This document shows, one piece after another, positions 34,156 to 42,444 of a stretch of 64,000 nt of DNA; position 1 is the stretch's first letter, and every line of letters begins with the position of its first letter. The notes beneath the pieces were generated by a model. That model was not told the origin of the DNA. It was given only the letters and a program-made list of their open reading frames with translations, and did not search any database. Position numbers and translations under genes: made by a program. The stretch is from Chryseobacterium sp. OV279 (GTDB lineage Bacteria; Bacteroidota; Bacteroidia; Flavobacteriales; Weeksellaceae), in NCBI RefSeq assembly GCF_900128945.1, contig NZ_FQUD01000002.1:349280-413279 (forward strand), read 5' to 3'.

Positions 34156-34602
34156 ATGGCAATGTTTAATTATGGTGTTGGCGGTAACGAAGTAAAAGTA
34201 GACGCTAATGAAGCTATTCAGGAAATACAGGAAAATAAATCACTGATAGTAAGCCAGCTTACAACTGACGAATCTTATACCCCTGAAATCGTAACAGGAT
34301 TAAAAACAGTGGATGACGTTTTCAGACATTTTCAACCTTCCGTAGCAGTACAGCACGAAACAGAAGAAGGAAGTGTCGTAGAAGAGGAATTCCGTTTTCA
34401 GAATCTTGCAGACTTCACACCCAAAAATCTTACTCAGAAATCCGACTATTTACAACAGCTTAGCATGGAACAGGAGCAGTACAATAAAATCGTACGCCAG
34501 CTGAAAACAAATAAGATTCTGCGTAACATGCTTGAGAATGAGCAGACCAGAGCTGCATTCATCGAAGTATTGAAAGATGTGGCACAAGAACTTGAAAAAT
34601 AA
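34156..34602 (+). CDS. tssB: T6SS contractile sheath small subunit (subtype iii)
   Basis: This 148-residue protein starts MAMFNYGVGGNEVKVDANEA. TssB-like features are the core around TGLKTVDDVFRHFQPSV, the block FRFQNLADFTPKNL (the 'F..l.DF.p..l' pattern of sheath small subunits), and the C-terminal helix that packs on TssC. The frame is open from a TTG at 34027, but I choose the ATG at 34156 because the upstream 43 codons are low-complexity. TssB and TssC form the contractile tube sheath of the injection machine. tssC follows after 21 bp. Confidence 0.82.
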   Translation: MAMFNYGVGGNEVKVDANEAIQEIQENKSLIVSQLTTDESYTPEIVTGLKTVDDVFRHFQPSVAVQHETEEGSVVEEEFRFQNLADFTPKNLTQKSDYLQQLSMEQEQYNKIVRQLKTNKILRNMLENEQTRAAFIEVLKDVAQELEK

Positions 34603-34623
34603 TTATTTACACTAAATCAAATC

Positions 34624-35985
34624 ATGGATAGCAAATTACAGGCACAAGAAAGCCAACAGCAGGGTCAGCAGCAACACTCAGGGCAGCCGAAAGGCAACCC
34701 GCTTGCAGAACTTAATAAAATAGGAGGTTTTGGCTTTGTTGAATCCGTTGTAGACGGTATCGCCAATATGAACCCTACAAGAAAAGCCAGGAAAGAAATT
34801 TTCCTGACAGACAGCAATAAAACCGACGAAAGAAAAGAACTGGCTCAAAAATTAAACCTTTGGGTAAGTCTTTTGGAAGGTAACGAATCTGCAGATAAAA
34901 TGGCAGATACCTGCAAATCTAAAGCGCAGGCGGCAGACCAAAACTTAAAAACAAACTTAAAAAATACACTTGACGCAGTACGTCTGTTGGAAACCAACTA
35001 TAGAACTGTAGCCCAATTCTACAAAAACACGGAACTGGATAAAGTGGACAACGTAAGCATCGTAAACGCAAGTCTTGAACAGGTTTCAGATCTTGACAAT
35101 CCTTTATTTATTGATGCTATTTCCAACGAATTCAAAAACTATTACGACCGTTTGGATCTTAGAGACAACTATTCTATCCTGGCAATACCTGGATACTTAG
35201 GCTCAAATAAAGTCATTGAAAAATGGGCAAAGATCTGTAACGAAAACAAAGTAATGATGGTGACCGACTTCGCCAATCTGGATAAGCCGGATGACGTAGT
35301 AGACTTATTCCATTCTGCCAACCTTACCGGAGGCGAGCTTCACAGAAGTAACGTTATTATGACGTGTAACTGGCTGGTAGGTAGAGGAAGAGCTGAAGAA
35401 GTAGGTGAAGAAGACAACGTAGAACTTCCACCTTCCACTTCATTGGCAGGAAAAATCCATAAAACACTGATGTCTCAGGTAGCAGCAGGTAAAAAACACG
35501 GTAACATCAACGAAGTAGACGCTGTAAAATTCGAATTGAAGAAAAGTGAAATTTCTCAGTTGGAAAAAATGGGTCTTGTTCCAATGGTGAACGAATATGG
35601 AAAGATCATGGCTTTCTCTGCTAAAACATTGTTTACAGGAGATAACATCGGTCTTCAGACCTATTCCGTAGTACGTGTATTCGACTATGTAACTAAAGTT
35701 TTACTTGACTTCCTGAACAGAAGAGCGTTTGAAAACTGGAATGCCAAGAATGAGGACGATTTGAGAAGACAGATTGTAACGTTCCTTGACAATATCAAAG
35801 GTCCGGATAAATTGATTGAAAAGTTCAAAATTGTTCGTTTCGAGCAGGACAGAGTCAATAAAGACAGAGTATGGCTGGATATCCGTATGACGCCTTATTT
35901 CCCTACAAAAAGTTTCGTTATTAAACTGGACGGACACAAAGGAGATGATGGCAACGAATGGGATGCACAGTATACTCAGGAATAA
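34624..35985 (+). CDS. tssC: T6SS contractile sheath large subunit (subtype iii)
   Basis: This 453-residue protein has a Gln-rich N-terminus (~1-25), then the Bacteroidota TssC family region (known as DUF5458) beginning NPLAELNKIGGFGFVESVVD. Landmarks are NPTRKARKEIFLTDS, AIPGYLGSNKVIEKWAKICN, TGGELHRSNVIMTCNWLVGRG (18 of its residues as landmark) and the C-terminal sheath end. It assembles with TssB around the Hcp tube. A strong terminator follows at 36009, so tssB-tssC form a two-gene unit. No other T6SS component (Hcp, VgrG, ClpV, TssK and so on) is in this window. Confidence 0.85.
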   Translation: MDSKLQAQESQQQGQQQHSGQPKGNPLAELNKIGGFGFVESVVDGIANMNPTRKARKEIFLTDSNKTDERKELAQKLNLWVSLLEGNESADKMADTCKSKAQAADQNLKTNLKNTLDAVRLLETNYRTVAQFYKNTELDKVDNVSIVNASLEQVSDLDNPLFIDAISNEFKNYYDRLDLRDNYSILAIPGYLGSNKVIEKWAKICNENKVMMVTDFANLDKPDDVVDLFHSANLTGGELHRSNVIMTCNWLVGRGRAEEVGEEDNVELPPSTSLAGKIHKTLMSQVAAGKKHGNINEVDAVKFELKKSEISQLEKMGLVPMVNEYGKIMAFSAKTLFTGDNIGLQTYSVVRVFDYVTKVLLDFLNRRAFENWNAKNEDDLRRQIVTFLDNIKGPDKLIEKFKIVRFEQDRVNKDRVWLDIRMTPYFPTKSFVIKLDGHKGDDGNEWDAQYTQE

Positions 35986-36008
35986 GTAAGAACCCAATTT
36001 AAAATAAT

Positions 36009-36038
36009 AAAACCGATGCATGAGTACATCGGTTTTTT
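36009..36038 (+). terminator. tssBC terminator
   Basis: AAAACCGATG (36009-36018) pairs perfectly with CATCGGTTTT (36027-36036), followed by more T. An apparent ATG at 36016 lies inside this stem and is therefore not a likely translation start. Confidence 0.88.
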
Positions 36039-36051
36039 ACTGCCAATTCAT

Positions 36052-36525
36052 ATGAAAATTAATGTGATCAAAAAAAGTTTAAGCTTCGTTTTGCCCGTAC
36101 TCCTGCTTATTGTATTGTCAGGATGTGAAAAGAAATATCAGCGGCCGGATCATTATGAGGTAGATCTTTTTAAAGACGAACGCCAGCAGGGGAAAGCTTA
36201 TATAATGGACCGTGAAGAATGCTTTGACGGCAGCGAGCTCGTTATTGCAAGTTCCAATGTAAAAATTGCCGACAGTTCAAAAGGAAGAGGAAAAACATTT
36301 TTTCTCTATAAAGTAAAATCAGGAAAAGTGATGAAAACGATAAGGGATTCCATTGTGGATTATCCTTTCATGTTCCTTTCCCATCAGAGATTGAAACTGG
36401 AAAACGACTCCATTTATCTCTATCTTAAAAAACTGGATGGCTACCGCTTTATCGCTGCAGACAGAAACCTTAAATATGAATGGCTGAAAGCAGCTCCGGT
36501 ATACACTGTTAAAAAGGATAATTAA
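36052..36525 (+). CDS. Small lipoprotein of unknown function
   Basis: This 157-residue protein starts at the ATG at 36052 (MKINVIKKSLSFVLPVLLLI), with a lipobox at LSGC (Cys25). The longer version from 36016 would be translated out of the tssC terminator, so I reject it. The mature part is charged, with several Asp/Ser-rich strands. It has two more Cys-containing features (REECFDGSEL) but no motif I recognise. It is followed by the long inverted repeat at 36565-36641 and then mutY. Confidence 0.65.
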   Translation: MKINVIKKSLSFVLPVLLLIVLSGCEKKYQRPDHYEVDLFKDERQQGKAYIMDREECFDGSELVIASSNVKIADSSKGRGKTFFLYKVKSGKVMKTIRDSIVDYPFMFLSHQRLKLENDSIYLYLKKLDGYRFIAADRNLKYEWLKAAPVYTVKKDN

Positions 36526-36564
36526 TTTTATCTTTGCAGAGAAGAATTACAAGTCTGTAAATTC

Positions 36565-36641
36565 AGATGCTTCGACTCCGTTCAGCATGATGTTTCTAAC
36601 ACTTTAGGGTACATGTCATGCTGAACGGAGTCGAAGCATCT
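36565..36641. repeat. 26-bp inverted repeat (GATGCTTCGACTCCG family)
   Basis: Perfect 26-bp arms (36565-36590 and 36616-36641) containing GCTTCGACTCCGTTCAGCAT and its complement flank 25 bp. Similar GCTTCGACTCCG-type palindromes are widespread in genomes of this phylum. The right arm runs to within 4 bp of the mutY start codon, and an in-frame upstream ATG lies inside it. Confidence 0.88.
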
Positions 36642-36644
36642 ATA

Positions 36645-37691
36645 ATGAAGAAGAAACCTTTGGAAAAAATAGAAAACGACAACTTCAGACACATAGGAAA
36701 CAAGCTCCTCAGCTGGTACGGAAAAAATGCAAGGGATCTGCCTTTCAGACAGACAAAAGACCCATATAAAATCTGGATCTGCGAAATTGTTTTTCAGCAG
36801 ACCAGGATCAGTCAGGGACTGAATCATTATAATAATTTTATCAAAAGATTTCCGGATGTAAAAACCCTGGCCAATGCAGAAGAAAATGAAGTATTGCTTT
36901 GTTGGAAAGGACTTGGCTATTATTCCAGAGCCATCAATATTCATAAAGCGTCACAGCAGATCATGAATGATTATCAGGGTTCTTTTCCTGCAGATTATGA
37001 TGAAATTCTGAAACTGAAAGGAGTAGGGAAGTACACTGCTGCTGCGGTATCCAGTATCTGCTTTGGAGGTAAGATGCCGGCTGTGGATGGTAATTTTTAC
37101 CGCGTTTTAAGTCGCATTTTTGCTGATGACTTCGATATTTCCAATTCCAGAGCTTTTTCTTATTTCTCTCAACTTGCGGAATTGGTGATGCCCGACAATG
37201 TAGGTGATTTTAACCAGGCTATGATGGATCTAGGCTCGGAAATCTGTAAGCCTAAAAATCCACTTTGTGGGGAATGTCCGGTCAATGATGACTGTTTTGC
37301 ATTTTCTCTTGATAAAACATCAGATTATCCCGTTAAAACAAAGAAAGTTAAAACAGAAGATCTTGCGCTGACCTATTATTTTGTACATAGAAACGGTCAG
37401 TTTTTAATCCAGCAGAGAAAAGATGATTTTATCTGGAAGAAATTATTTGAGTTTCCACCGACAATTTCTGAGGATCTGGAACCATTTATCAAAAATGTAA
37501 AAACAGTTACCCATAAGCTTACCCATAAGAATCTGACGATTGAAATTTCAAACGTTGAGGTAGATTCTGAGGTGGTCTGGAACAGCTTTATTGCAGAAAA
37601 TCAGTACATCATTACAGATTTTGAAGCTTCTCATGATAAATCTTTTCCCAAGCCTTTGGAAAACTACATCCAAAACTCACTGAAAGACTGA
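36645..37691 (+). CDS. mutY: Adenine DNA glycosylase
   Basis: This 348-residue base-excision repair enzyme removes A mispaired with 8-oxoG. It has the helix-hairpin-helix (LKGVGKYTAAAVSSICFGG) with the catalytic Asp in VDGNFYRVLSR, the iron-sulfur cluster motif (CKPKNPLCGECPVNDDC, CX6CX2CX5C type), and a C-terminal NUDIX-like domain (~225-345) for 8-oxoG recognition. The catalytic Glu is in CEIVFQQTRISQG. I choose the ATG at 36645, not 36618, because the nine extra codons are part of the inverted repeat. gldD follows 44 bp later. Confidence 0.95.
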   Translation: MKKKPLEKIENDNFRHIGNKLLSWYGKNARDLPFRQTKDPYKIWICEIVFQQTRISQGLNHYNNFIKRFPDVKTLANAEENEVLLCWKGLGYYSRAINIHKASQQIMNDYQGSFPADYDEILKLKGVGKYTAAAVSSICFGGKMPAVDGNFYRVLSRIFADDFDISNSRAFSYFSQLAELVMPDNVGDFNQAMMDLGSEICKPKNPLCGECPVNDDCFAFSLDKTSDYPVKTKKVKTEDLALTYYFVHRNGQFLIQQRKDDFIWKKLFEFPPTISEDLEPFIKNVKTVTHKLTHKNLTIEISNVEVDSEVVWNSFIAENQYIITDFEASHDKSFPKPLENYIQNSLKD

Positions 37692-37723
37692 AATTTGTCT
37701 CCCAAAATCTGAAATCTAATTTG

Positions 37724-37731
37724 TACTTTTG
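37724..37731 (+). promoter_or_regulatory. gldD -7 promoter element
   Basis: TACTTTTG matches TAnnTTTG exactly and ends 4 nt before the ATG at 37736. The transcript would be leaderless. The TTG at 37721 that extends the frame lies upstream of this element and is unlikely to be the start. Confidence 0.5.
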
Positions 37732-37735
37732 CAAA

Positions 37736-38293
37736 ATGATAAAAAACGTCATTTTTATTTTTGTATCACTGCTTTTAATTTCGTGCGGAAAAGATCATGT
37801 TCCGAAACCTTACGGGGAGCTTCGTCTGGAGTATCCGGCACCGAAATACCATAAGTTTGAAAATAACTGTGCTTATACCTTTGAATACTCAGATTTTGCA
37901 TCCATCGCTGATGCCAAAAAGCCTTGCTGGTATTACATCAATTATCCGAAAATGAAAGCCAAGCTTTTTGTGACGTATTATCCGATACAGAATGATCTGG
38001 CAGACCATCTCAAAGAAACTGAGAAAATGGTCTACGAGCATACCATCAAAGCGAGCTCTATTGAAACCAAGTCATTTGAATACCCTGACAAAAAGGTGTA
38101 CGGGAATTTCTACGAACTGAAAGGGCAGAGCGCTTCCAATCTTCAATTTTACATTACGGACAGCACGAAACACTTCGTGACTGCTTATTTATACTTTAAC
38201 ACAAGACCGAAACCGGATTCTTTGGCACCGGCGGTGAACTATATCAAAAACGATATGAAACACCTGCTGGACACATTTGAATGGAAAAAATAA
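37736..38293 (+). CDS. gldD: Gliding motility lipoprotein GldD
   Basis: This 185-residue lipoprotein has a lipobox at LLISC (Cys17), followed by KDHVPKPYGELRLEYPAPKY, the family hallmark. GldD is essential for gliding and chitin use in Flavobacterium johnsoniae and is conserved with mutY as a neighbour. Many non-gliding Chryseobacterium keep it, presumably for type IX secretion. The usual ssb and gldE genes that sit near gldD in F. johnsoniae are absent here. I take the ATG at 37736 as start. The PfkB gene follows within 30 bp. Confidence 0.93.
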   Translation: MIKNVIFIFVSLLLISCGKDHVPKPYGELRLEYPAPKYHKFENNCAYTFEYSDFASIADAKKPCWYYINYPKMKAKLFVTYYPIQNDLADHLKETEKMVYEHTIKASSIETKSFEYPDKKVYGNFYELKGQSASNLQFYITDSTKHFVTAYLYFNTRPKPDSLAPAVNYIKNDMKHLLDTFEWKK

Positions 38294-38320
38294 TTGACTT
38301 TAAAATACATTGAAAAATAT

Positions 38321-39244
38321 ATGAAACTTTTAGTTGTAGGAAGCGTTGCATTTGATGCAATCGAAACACCATTTGGTAAAACTGATAAAATTTTAGGAGG
38401 TGCAGCCACTTATATCAGCATCACTTCTTCTATTTTAGGCGTTAAATCTGGTATTGTTTCTGTTGTTGGAGGAGATTTCCCACAGGAGCACCTTGATATG
38501 TTCACAGACAGAGATGTAAATATTGAAGGTATTGAGATCGTAAAAGAAGGAAAAACATTCTTCTGGTCCGGAAAATACCACAATGATTTGAATACCAGAG
38601 ATACTTTGGTTACAGAAGTGAACGTTTTGGAGAACTTCGATCCTAAAATTCCTGATTCTATGCAGGATTCAGAGATTCTTTTATTAGGGAACCTACACCC
38701 TGGAGTTCAGTTGTCTGTACTGGAAAAAATGAACAACCGTCCTAAACTGGTCATCCTTGATACGATGAACTTCTGGATGGATTCTGCTTGGGATATCTTA
38801 ATGGATATGATCGCTAAAACAGACGTTATTACGATCAATGATGAAGAGGCAAGACAGCTTTCAGGAGAATATTCTCTGGTAAAAGCAGCTAAAAAGATCC
38901 ACACCATGGGTCCTGACTATGTGATCATCAAGAAAGGAGAGCACGGCGCATTACTTTTCCACGACAGTAAAGTATTTGCTATCCCTGCACTTCCACTGGA
39001 AGACGTTTTCGATCCTACCGGAGCAGGAGATACTTTTGCAGGAGGTTTTGCAGCGTATCTTGCTAAAAAAGGAAAGGTAGATTTCGAAACCATGAAGTCT
39101 GCTTTGATCGTAGGTTCAGCGATGGCTTCATTCACTGTTGAGAAATTCGGAACAGAAAGAATTGAGGAAGTTACCGAATCTGATATGTTCGAGAGATTGA
39201 GACAATTTAAAGAATTAACGACATTCGATGTCGAACTGCAATAA
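38321..39244 (+). CDS. PfkB-family carbohydrate/nucleoside kinase
   Basis: This 307-residue cytosolic kinase starts at the ATG at 38321 (MKLLVVGSVAFDAIETPFG). The TTG at 38294 would add nine non-conserved residues. It has the PfkB signature 2 near the C-terminus, DVFDPTGAGDTFAGGFAAY, with the catalytic Asp in GAGD, and the signature 1 area GGAATYISITSSILG. It phosphorylates a sugar or nucleoside with ATP; the substrate is not resolved. It lies immediately downstream of gldD and probably shares its transcript. Confidence 0.9.
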   Translation: MKLLVVGSVAFDAIETPFGKTDKILGGAATYISITSSILGVKSGIVSVVGGDFPQEHLDMFTDRDVNIEGIEIVKEGKTFFWSGKYHNDLNTRDTLVTEVNVLENFDPKIPDSMQDSEILLLGNLHPGVQLSVLEKMNNRPKLVILDTMNFWMDSAWDILMDMIAKTDVITINDEEARQLSGEYSLVKAAKKIHTMGPDYVIIKKGEHGALLFHDSKVFAIPALPLEDVFDPTGAGDTFAGGFAAYLAKKGKVDFETMKSALIVGSAMASFTVEKFGTERIEEVTESDMFERLRQFKELTTFDVELQ

Positions 39245-39302
39245 ATAAGTCTTTTTAAGAAATATTTATAATAAAAAATTTAGACTAATTCGTTAAGAAT
39301 TC

Positions 39303-39310
39303 TAAATTTG
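39303..39310 (+). promoter_or_regulatory. surA -7 promoter element
   Basis: TAAATTTG matches TAnnTTTG exactly and lies 21 nt before the ATG at 39332. Confidence 0.45.
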
Positions 39311-39331
39311 CAACTTGTTTAAAATAGTAAA

Positions 39332-40696
39332 ATGACAAATAAACTAAAAATCACTTTTCTTCTTGGGATTTTCATGATGATATTCTCTTCAAACATGAAT
39401 GCTCAGCTTAAACCGGGAGAATTAGTGGATGGTATTGCTGCTGTTATCGGTGATGAAATTGTTTTGGAATCGGATGTGAATGAGCAGATGAATTATGCCA
39501 AACAGCAGGGAGCTTCTGACACAGACAAGTGTGAGTTCCTTGAAAACCTGATCAGCAACAAGCTTCTTGTATACGAAGCCAAAAAAGATACATTGATTGA
39601 AAACCGTTCTGCTGCGATTAAGGAGCAGGCCAACGCAAAATACCGTCAGTTACTTTCTCAGTTCCCGGATGAAAAAACAATGCTTACCGCATATAAATTC
39701 AGAAACGGATTTGAAATGAAAAATGCTATCGAGAAGATAGACATCGATCAATATTACGGACAGGCTAAATATCAACGTATTACTGAAAAAGCAGACGTAA
39801 CACCGAATGAGGTAACAGATTTCTACAACCTGTATAAAATGCAGCTTCCTGAAGTAAAAGATGAAATTTCTTTAGCACAGATCATGATGTACCCTAAGCT
39901 TACAGAAGCTCACAAGGAAGATCTTATCAAAAGATTAAAGAAAATCAAACAGGATATTGCAGGTGGAGAAACCTTCGAAAGCCAGGCAAGAATCTATTCT
40001 GAAGATGAAGGATCTGCTGCCAACGGAGGATTGTACAAGAACATCTATAAAGGACAGATGGTAAAGCCATTTGAAGCGGCTGCCTTAAACCTTCAGGAAA
40101 ATGAAATTTCAGATCCTATTGAATCTGAATTCGGGTACCATATTGTACAGCTGATCAAAAAATCAGGAAAAGTATATGATGCAAGACACATCCTTTTGAA
40201 AGCTACGCCTACAGACGAGGAAATTAAAACAGCAAAAGCAAAACTGGACAGTATCAAAGGTCTTATCCTTGAAGGTAAGATGACATTTAAAGATGCTGCT
40301 TATAGATTCTCAGACGATAAGAAAACGAAGTTCAATGCAGGAATTATTGCAGGAGCAGACGGTTCTGATAAAATTGAAAGAGAAAGTATTCCGGGATCTA
40401 TCAGCTACGAGCTGGCTGGTCTGAACAAAGGAGACATTACTATTGCTTTCGAAGATGAAGACAACAAAAGAAAAGTTGTAAAGATTATCAAAGAAGAAGA
40501 TGTGATTCCTGCTCACCAGATTACACTGGAAACGGATTATAACAGAATCAAGCAGATGGCGCTGAATAAAAAGCGTAATGAAATGATTGAAAAGTTTGTC
40601 AACGCTCAGTTGCCGACAACCTTTATATCGATTGACGGACGCTATGATAACTGTAAATTCAAAGCCAACTGGAAAAAAGAATCGATCAAAAAATAA
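39332..40696 (+). CDS. surA: SurA-like periplasmic peptidyl-prolyl isomerase/chaperone
   Basis: This 454-residue protein has a signal peptide (ending NMNAQ). The SurA N-terminal domain (~25-150) begins VDGIAAVIGDEIVLESDVNE. Two parvulin (PpiC) domains follow at ~175-275 (ISLAQIMMYPKL, AANGGLYKNIYKGQMVKPFE, EFGYHIVQLIKK) and ~285-400 (DARHILLKATPT), then a C-terminal tail. It folds outer-membrane proteins on their way to the BAM complex. A terminator follows at 40702, so it is monocistronic. Confidence 0.9.
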   Translation: MTNKLKITFLLGIFMMIFSSNMNAQLKPGELVDGIAAVIGDEIVLESDVNEQMNYAKQQGASDTDKCEFLENLISNKLLVYEAKKDTLIENRSAAIKEQANAKYRQLLSQFPDEKTMLTAYKFRNGFEMKNAIEKIDIDQYYGQAKYQRITEKADVTPNEVTDFYNLYKMQLPEVKDEISLAQIMMYPKLTEAHKEDLIKRLKKIKQDIAGGETFESQARIYSEDEGSAANGGLYKNIYKGQMVKPFEAAALNLQENEISDPIESEFGYHIVQLIKKSGKVYDARHILLKATPTDEEIKTAKAKLDSIKGLILEGKMTFKDAAYRFSDDKKTKFNAGIIAGADGSDKIERESIPGSISYELAGLNKGDITIAFEDEDNKRKVVKIIKEEDVIPAHQITLETDYNRIKQMALNKKRNEMIEKFVNAQLPTTFISIDGRYDNCKFKANWKKESIKK

Positions 40697-40701
40697 ATAC
40701 T

Positions 40702-40731
40702 AAACCTTCAGAATTTCTGAAGGTTTTTTTT
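40702..40731 (+). terminator. surA terminator
   Basis: AAACCTTCAG pairs with CTGAAGGTTT (7-10 bp perfect, 5-nt loop), followed by a run of T, 6 bp after the stop. Confidence 0.9.
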
Positions 40732-40777
40732 ATGCTCTGTCTGAAAAAATTATATATTTAAATAAAACTTTGAAGCG

Positions 40778-41281
40778 ATGGATGAACCTTTTTACAGACA
40801 AAAATTTCAGGAAGCCGTTGATATGCTTTCGGGAAAAGAATTTATAGATTCAGGCCTTCGACTATCTGTAGACACTATTCTTGAATCCGTTGCATTAAAG
40901 ATCTACAAACCCGAATGGTCCAGTATTCCCGAATCTCCGATTGATGCCCCAGGCAGGATTTTTTTTTCAGTTTGGATTAATGATCAATCCATTAAGGAAG
41001 GAAGGCTGTACTATAATATTCATGCGCTGAAACTGAAAAACCTTAAAGGCTATAAAATACCGGCCAGGAATTTTGCAGAAGACTTTAGAAATCGTTTTGC
41101 AGAAGATCAGAAAAATTGGGAAAATGTAAGCGTACAATACGGCCCTCTGACGCTTATGGAAGGCTGGATAGAACTTAGACCTGATCATATTCAGAACGAC
41201 CTGTGCGGACTCGCCCGGAAATTTTTGAACCTAAGCCCAGTAATAGATGAGGTATTGACTACGTACCGATTGAAGGCATAA
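40778..41281 (+). CDS. Hypothetical cytosolic protein
   Basis: This 167-residue protein has no signal peptide and no membrane segment. It starts MDEPFYRQKFQEAVDMLSGK. Its central part is charged (DQKNWENVSVQYGPLTLMEGW) and the C-terminal half is helical. I recognise no motif. It is flanked by the surA terminator and a heptad-rich intergenic region, so it appears to be a single-gene unit. The codon pattern resembles its neighbours, which supports it being a real gene. Confidence 0.6.
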   Translation: MDEPFYRQKFQEAVDMLSGKEFIDSGLRLSVDTILESVALKIYKPEWSSIPESPIDAPGRIFFSVWINDQSIKEGRLYYNIHALKLKNLKGYKIPARNFAEDFRNRFAEDQKNWENVSVQYGPLTLMEGWIELRPDHIQNDLCGLARKFLNLSPVIDEVLTTYRLKA

Positions 41282-41360
41282 CCCATTACGAGATACGGGT
41301 TTTTAAAGGTGCGAGGTGAATTGATAATGAAATTTGTTTTTATTTTCAACATTCAAACCG

Positions 41361-41388
41361 CGTATCCCGAATCCCAAACCTCGAAACT
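41361..41388. repeat. Degenerate period-7 array (CGAATCC)
   Basis: Four heptads read CGTATCC, CGAATCC, CAAACCT and CGAAACT. A partial reverse copy (ACGAGATACGGG) lies at 41288-41299. Confidence 0.5.
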
Positions 41389-41447
41389 TCCCAAGATTTT
41401 ACCCATTTTTTCCCCGCTGAAAACCGTTGTTTTTAGTATTTTTACGC

Positions 41448-42437
41448 ATGAGCAATTTTATAGATTTCAATTCAGCAAAAAAACTTCAGGAAATGCAGAC
41501 AAGTCAAAATAGAATTACAGAGCTTTTTAATATACAATATCCTATTATCCAGGCCGGTATGATCTGGCACTCAGGCTGGAAGCTGGCTTCGGCGGTTTCA
41601 AACTGTGGCGGACTGGGAATTATCGGGGCAGGAAGTATGTACCCGGACATCTTAAGAGAAAATATTCAGAAGTGTAAACTGGCTACAGATAAGCCTTTCG
41701 GAGTTAATGTTCCGATGTTATACCCCAATCTTGAAGAGATCATCCAGATTATTCTTGAAGAAGGTGTGAAGATTGTTTTTACTTCTGCCGGAAATCCAAA
41801 AACTTATACAGAAAGCCTTCAGAAAGAAGGAATAAAGGTAGCACACGTGGTGTCTTCCACTAAATTTGCCGTAAAATGTGAAGAAGCGGGAGTAGATGCT
41901 GTTGTGGCAGAAGGCTTTGAAGCAGGCGGACACAATGGAAGAGACGAAACCACTACATTCTGTCTTATTCCCAATGTGAAAAATCATATCTCCAAACCAT
42001 TGATTGCAGCCGGAGGAATTGCTTTGGGTTCACAAATGAAAGCGGCTATGCTCCTTGGAGCAGACGGTGTACAGATCGGTTCGCGTTTCGCAGCTACTTT
42101 GGAGGCCAGCGCTCATGATAACTGGAAAAAGAAAATTACAGAGCTTAATGAAGGAGATACACACCTTACTTTAAAAGAACTGGCACCCGTAAGGATGGTC
42201 AAAAACAAGTTCTTTGGGGAGTTGGAAGACATCTACCAGTCCGGAAGAGATAAAGAGGCTTTAATCGCATCGTTAGGTCGCGCAAGAGCAAAACGCGGAA
42301 TGTTTGAAGGTGATATGGAAGATGGCGAGCTGGAAATAGGGCAGGTTTCTGCATTAATCAATGACATACTTCCGGTAGAAACCGTATTCACTAACTTGTT
42401 AAAAGAATTTGAAGCAGCAAAAGTACCGGTGTTGTAA
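41448..42437 (+). CDS. Nitronate monooxygenase (2-nitropropane dioxygenase-like)
   Basis: This 329-residue FMN-dependent TIM-barrel enzyme oxidises alkyl nitronates. It has the N-terminal IQYPIIQAGMIW, the SNCGGLGIIGAGSM block, the phosphate-binding segment (VVAEGFEAGGHNG, LIAAGGIALG, LLGADGVQIGSRF) and the conserved His in GGHNG. The frame opens at a TTG at 41427; I prefer the ATG at 41448, though MQTSQNRITELFN at 41493 is also possible. It precedes an alpha/beta hydrolase gene by 7 bp, so the two are co-transcribed. Confidence 0.9.
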   Translation: MSNFIDFNSAKKLQEMQTSQNRITELFNIQYPIIQAGMIWHSGWKLASAVSNCGGLGIIGAGSMYPDILRENIQKCKLATDKPFGVNVPMLYPNLEEIIQIILEEGVKIVFTSAGNPKTYTESLQKEGIKVAHVVSSTKFAVKCEEAGVDAVVAEGFEAGGHNGRDETTTFCLIPNVKNHISKPLIAAGGIALGSQMKAAMLLGADGVQIGSRFAATLEASAHDNWKKKITELNEGDTHLTLKELAPVRMVKNKFFGELEDIYQSGRDKEALIASLGRARAKRGMFEGDMEDGELEIGQVSALINDILPVETVFTNLLKEFEAAKVPVL

Positions 42438-42444
42438 TTGAGGA

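Noticed and set aside
36016..36051. Upstream ATG for the lipoprotein at 36052
   Set aside because: This ATG lies in the stem of the tssC terminator, and the added residues precede the true signal sequence.
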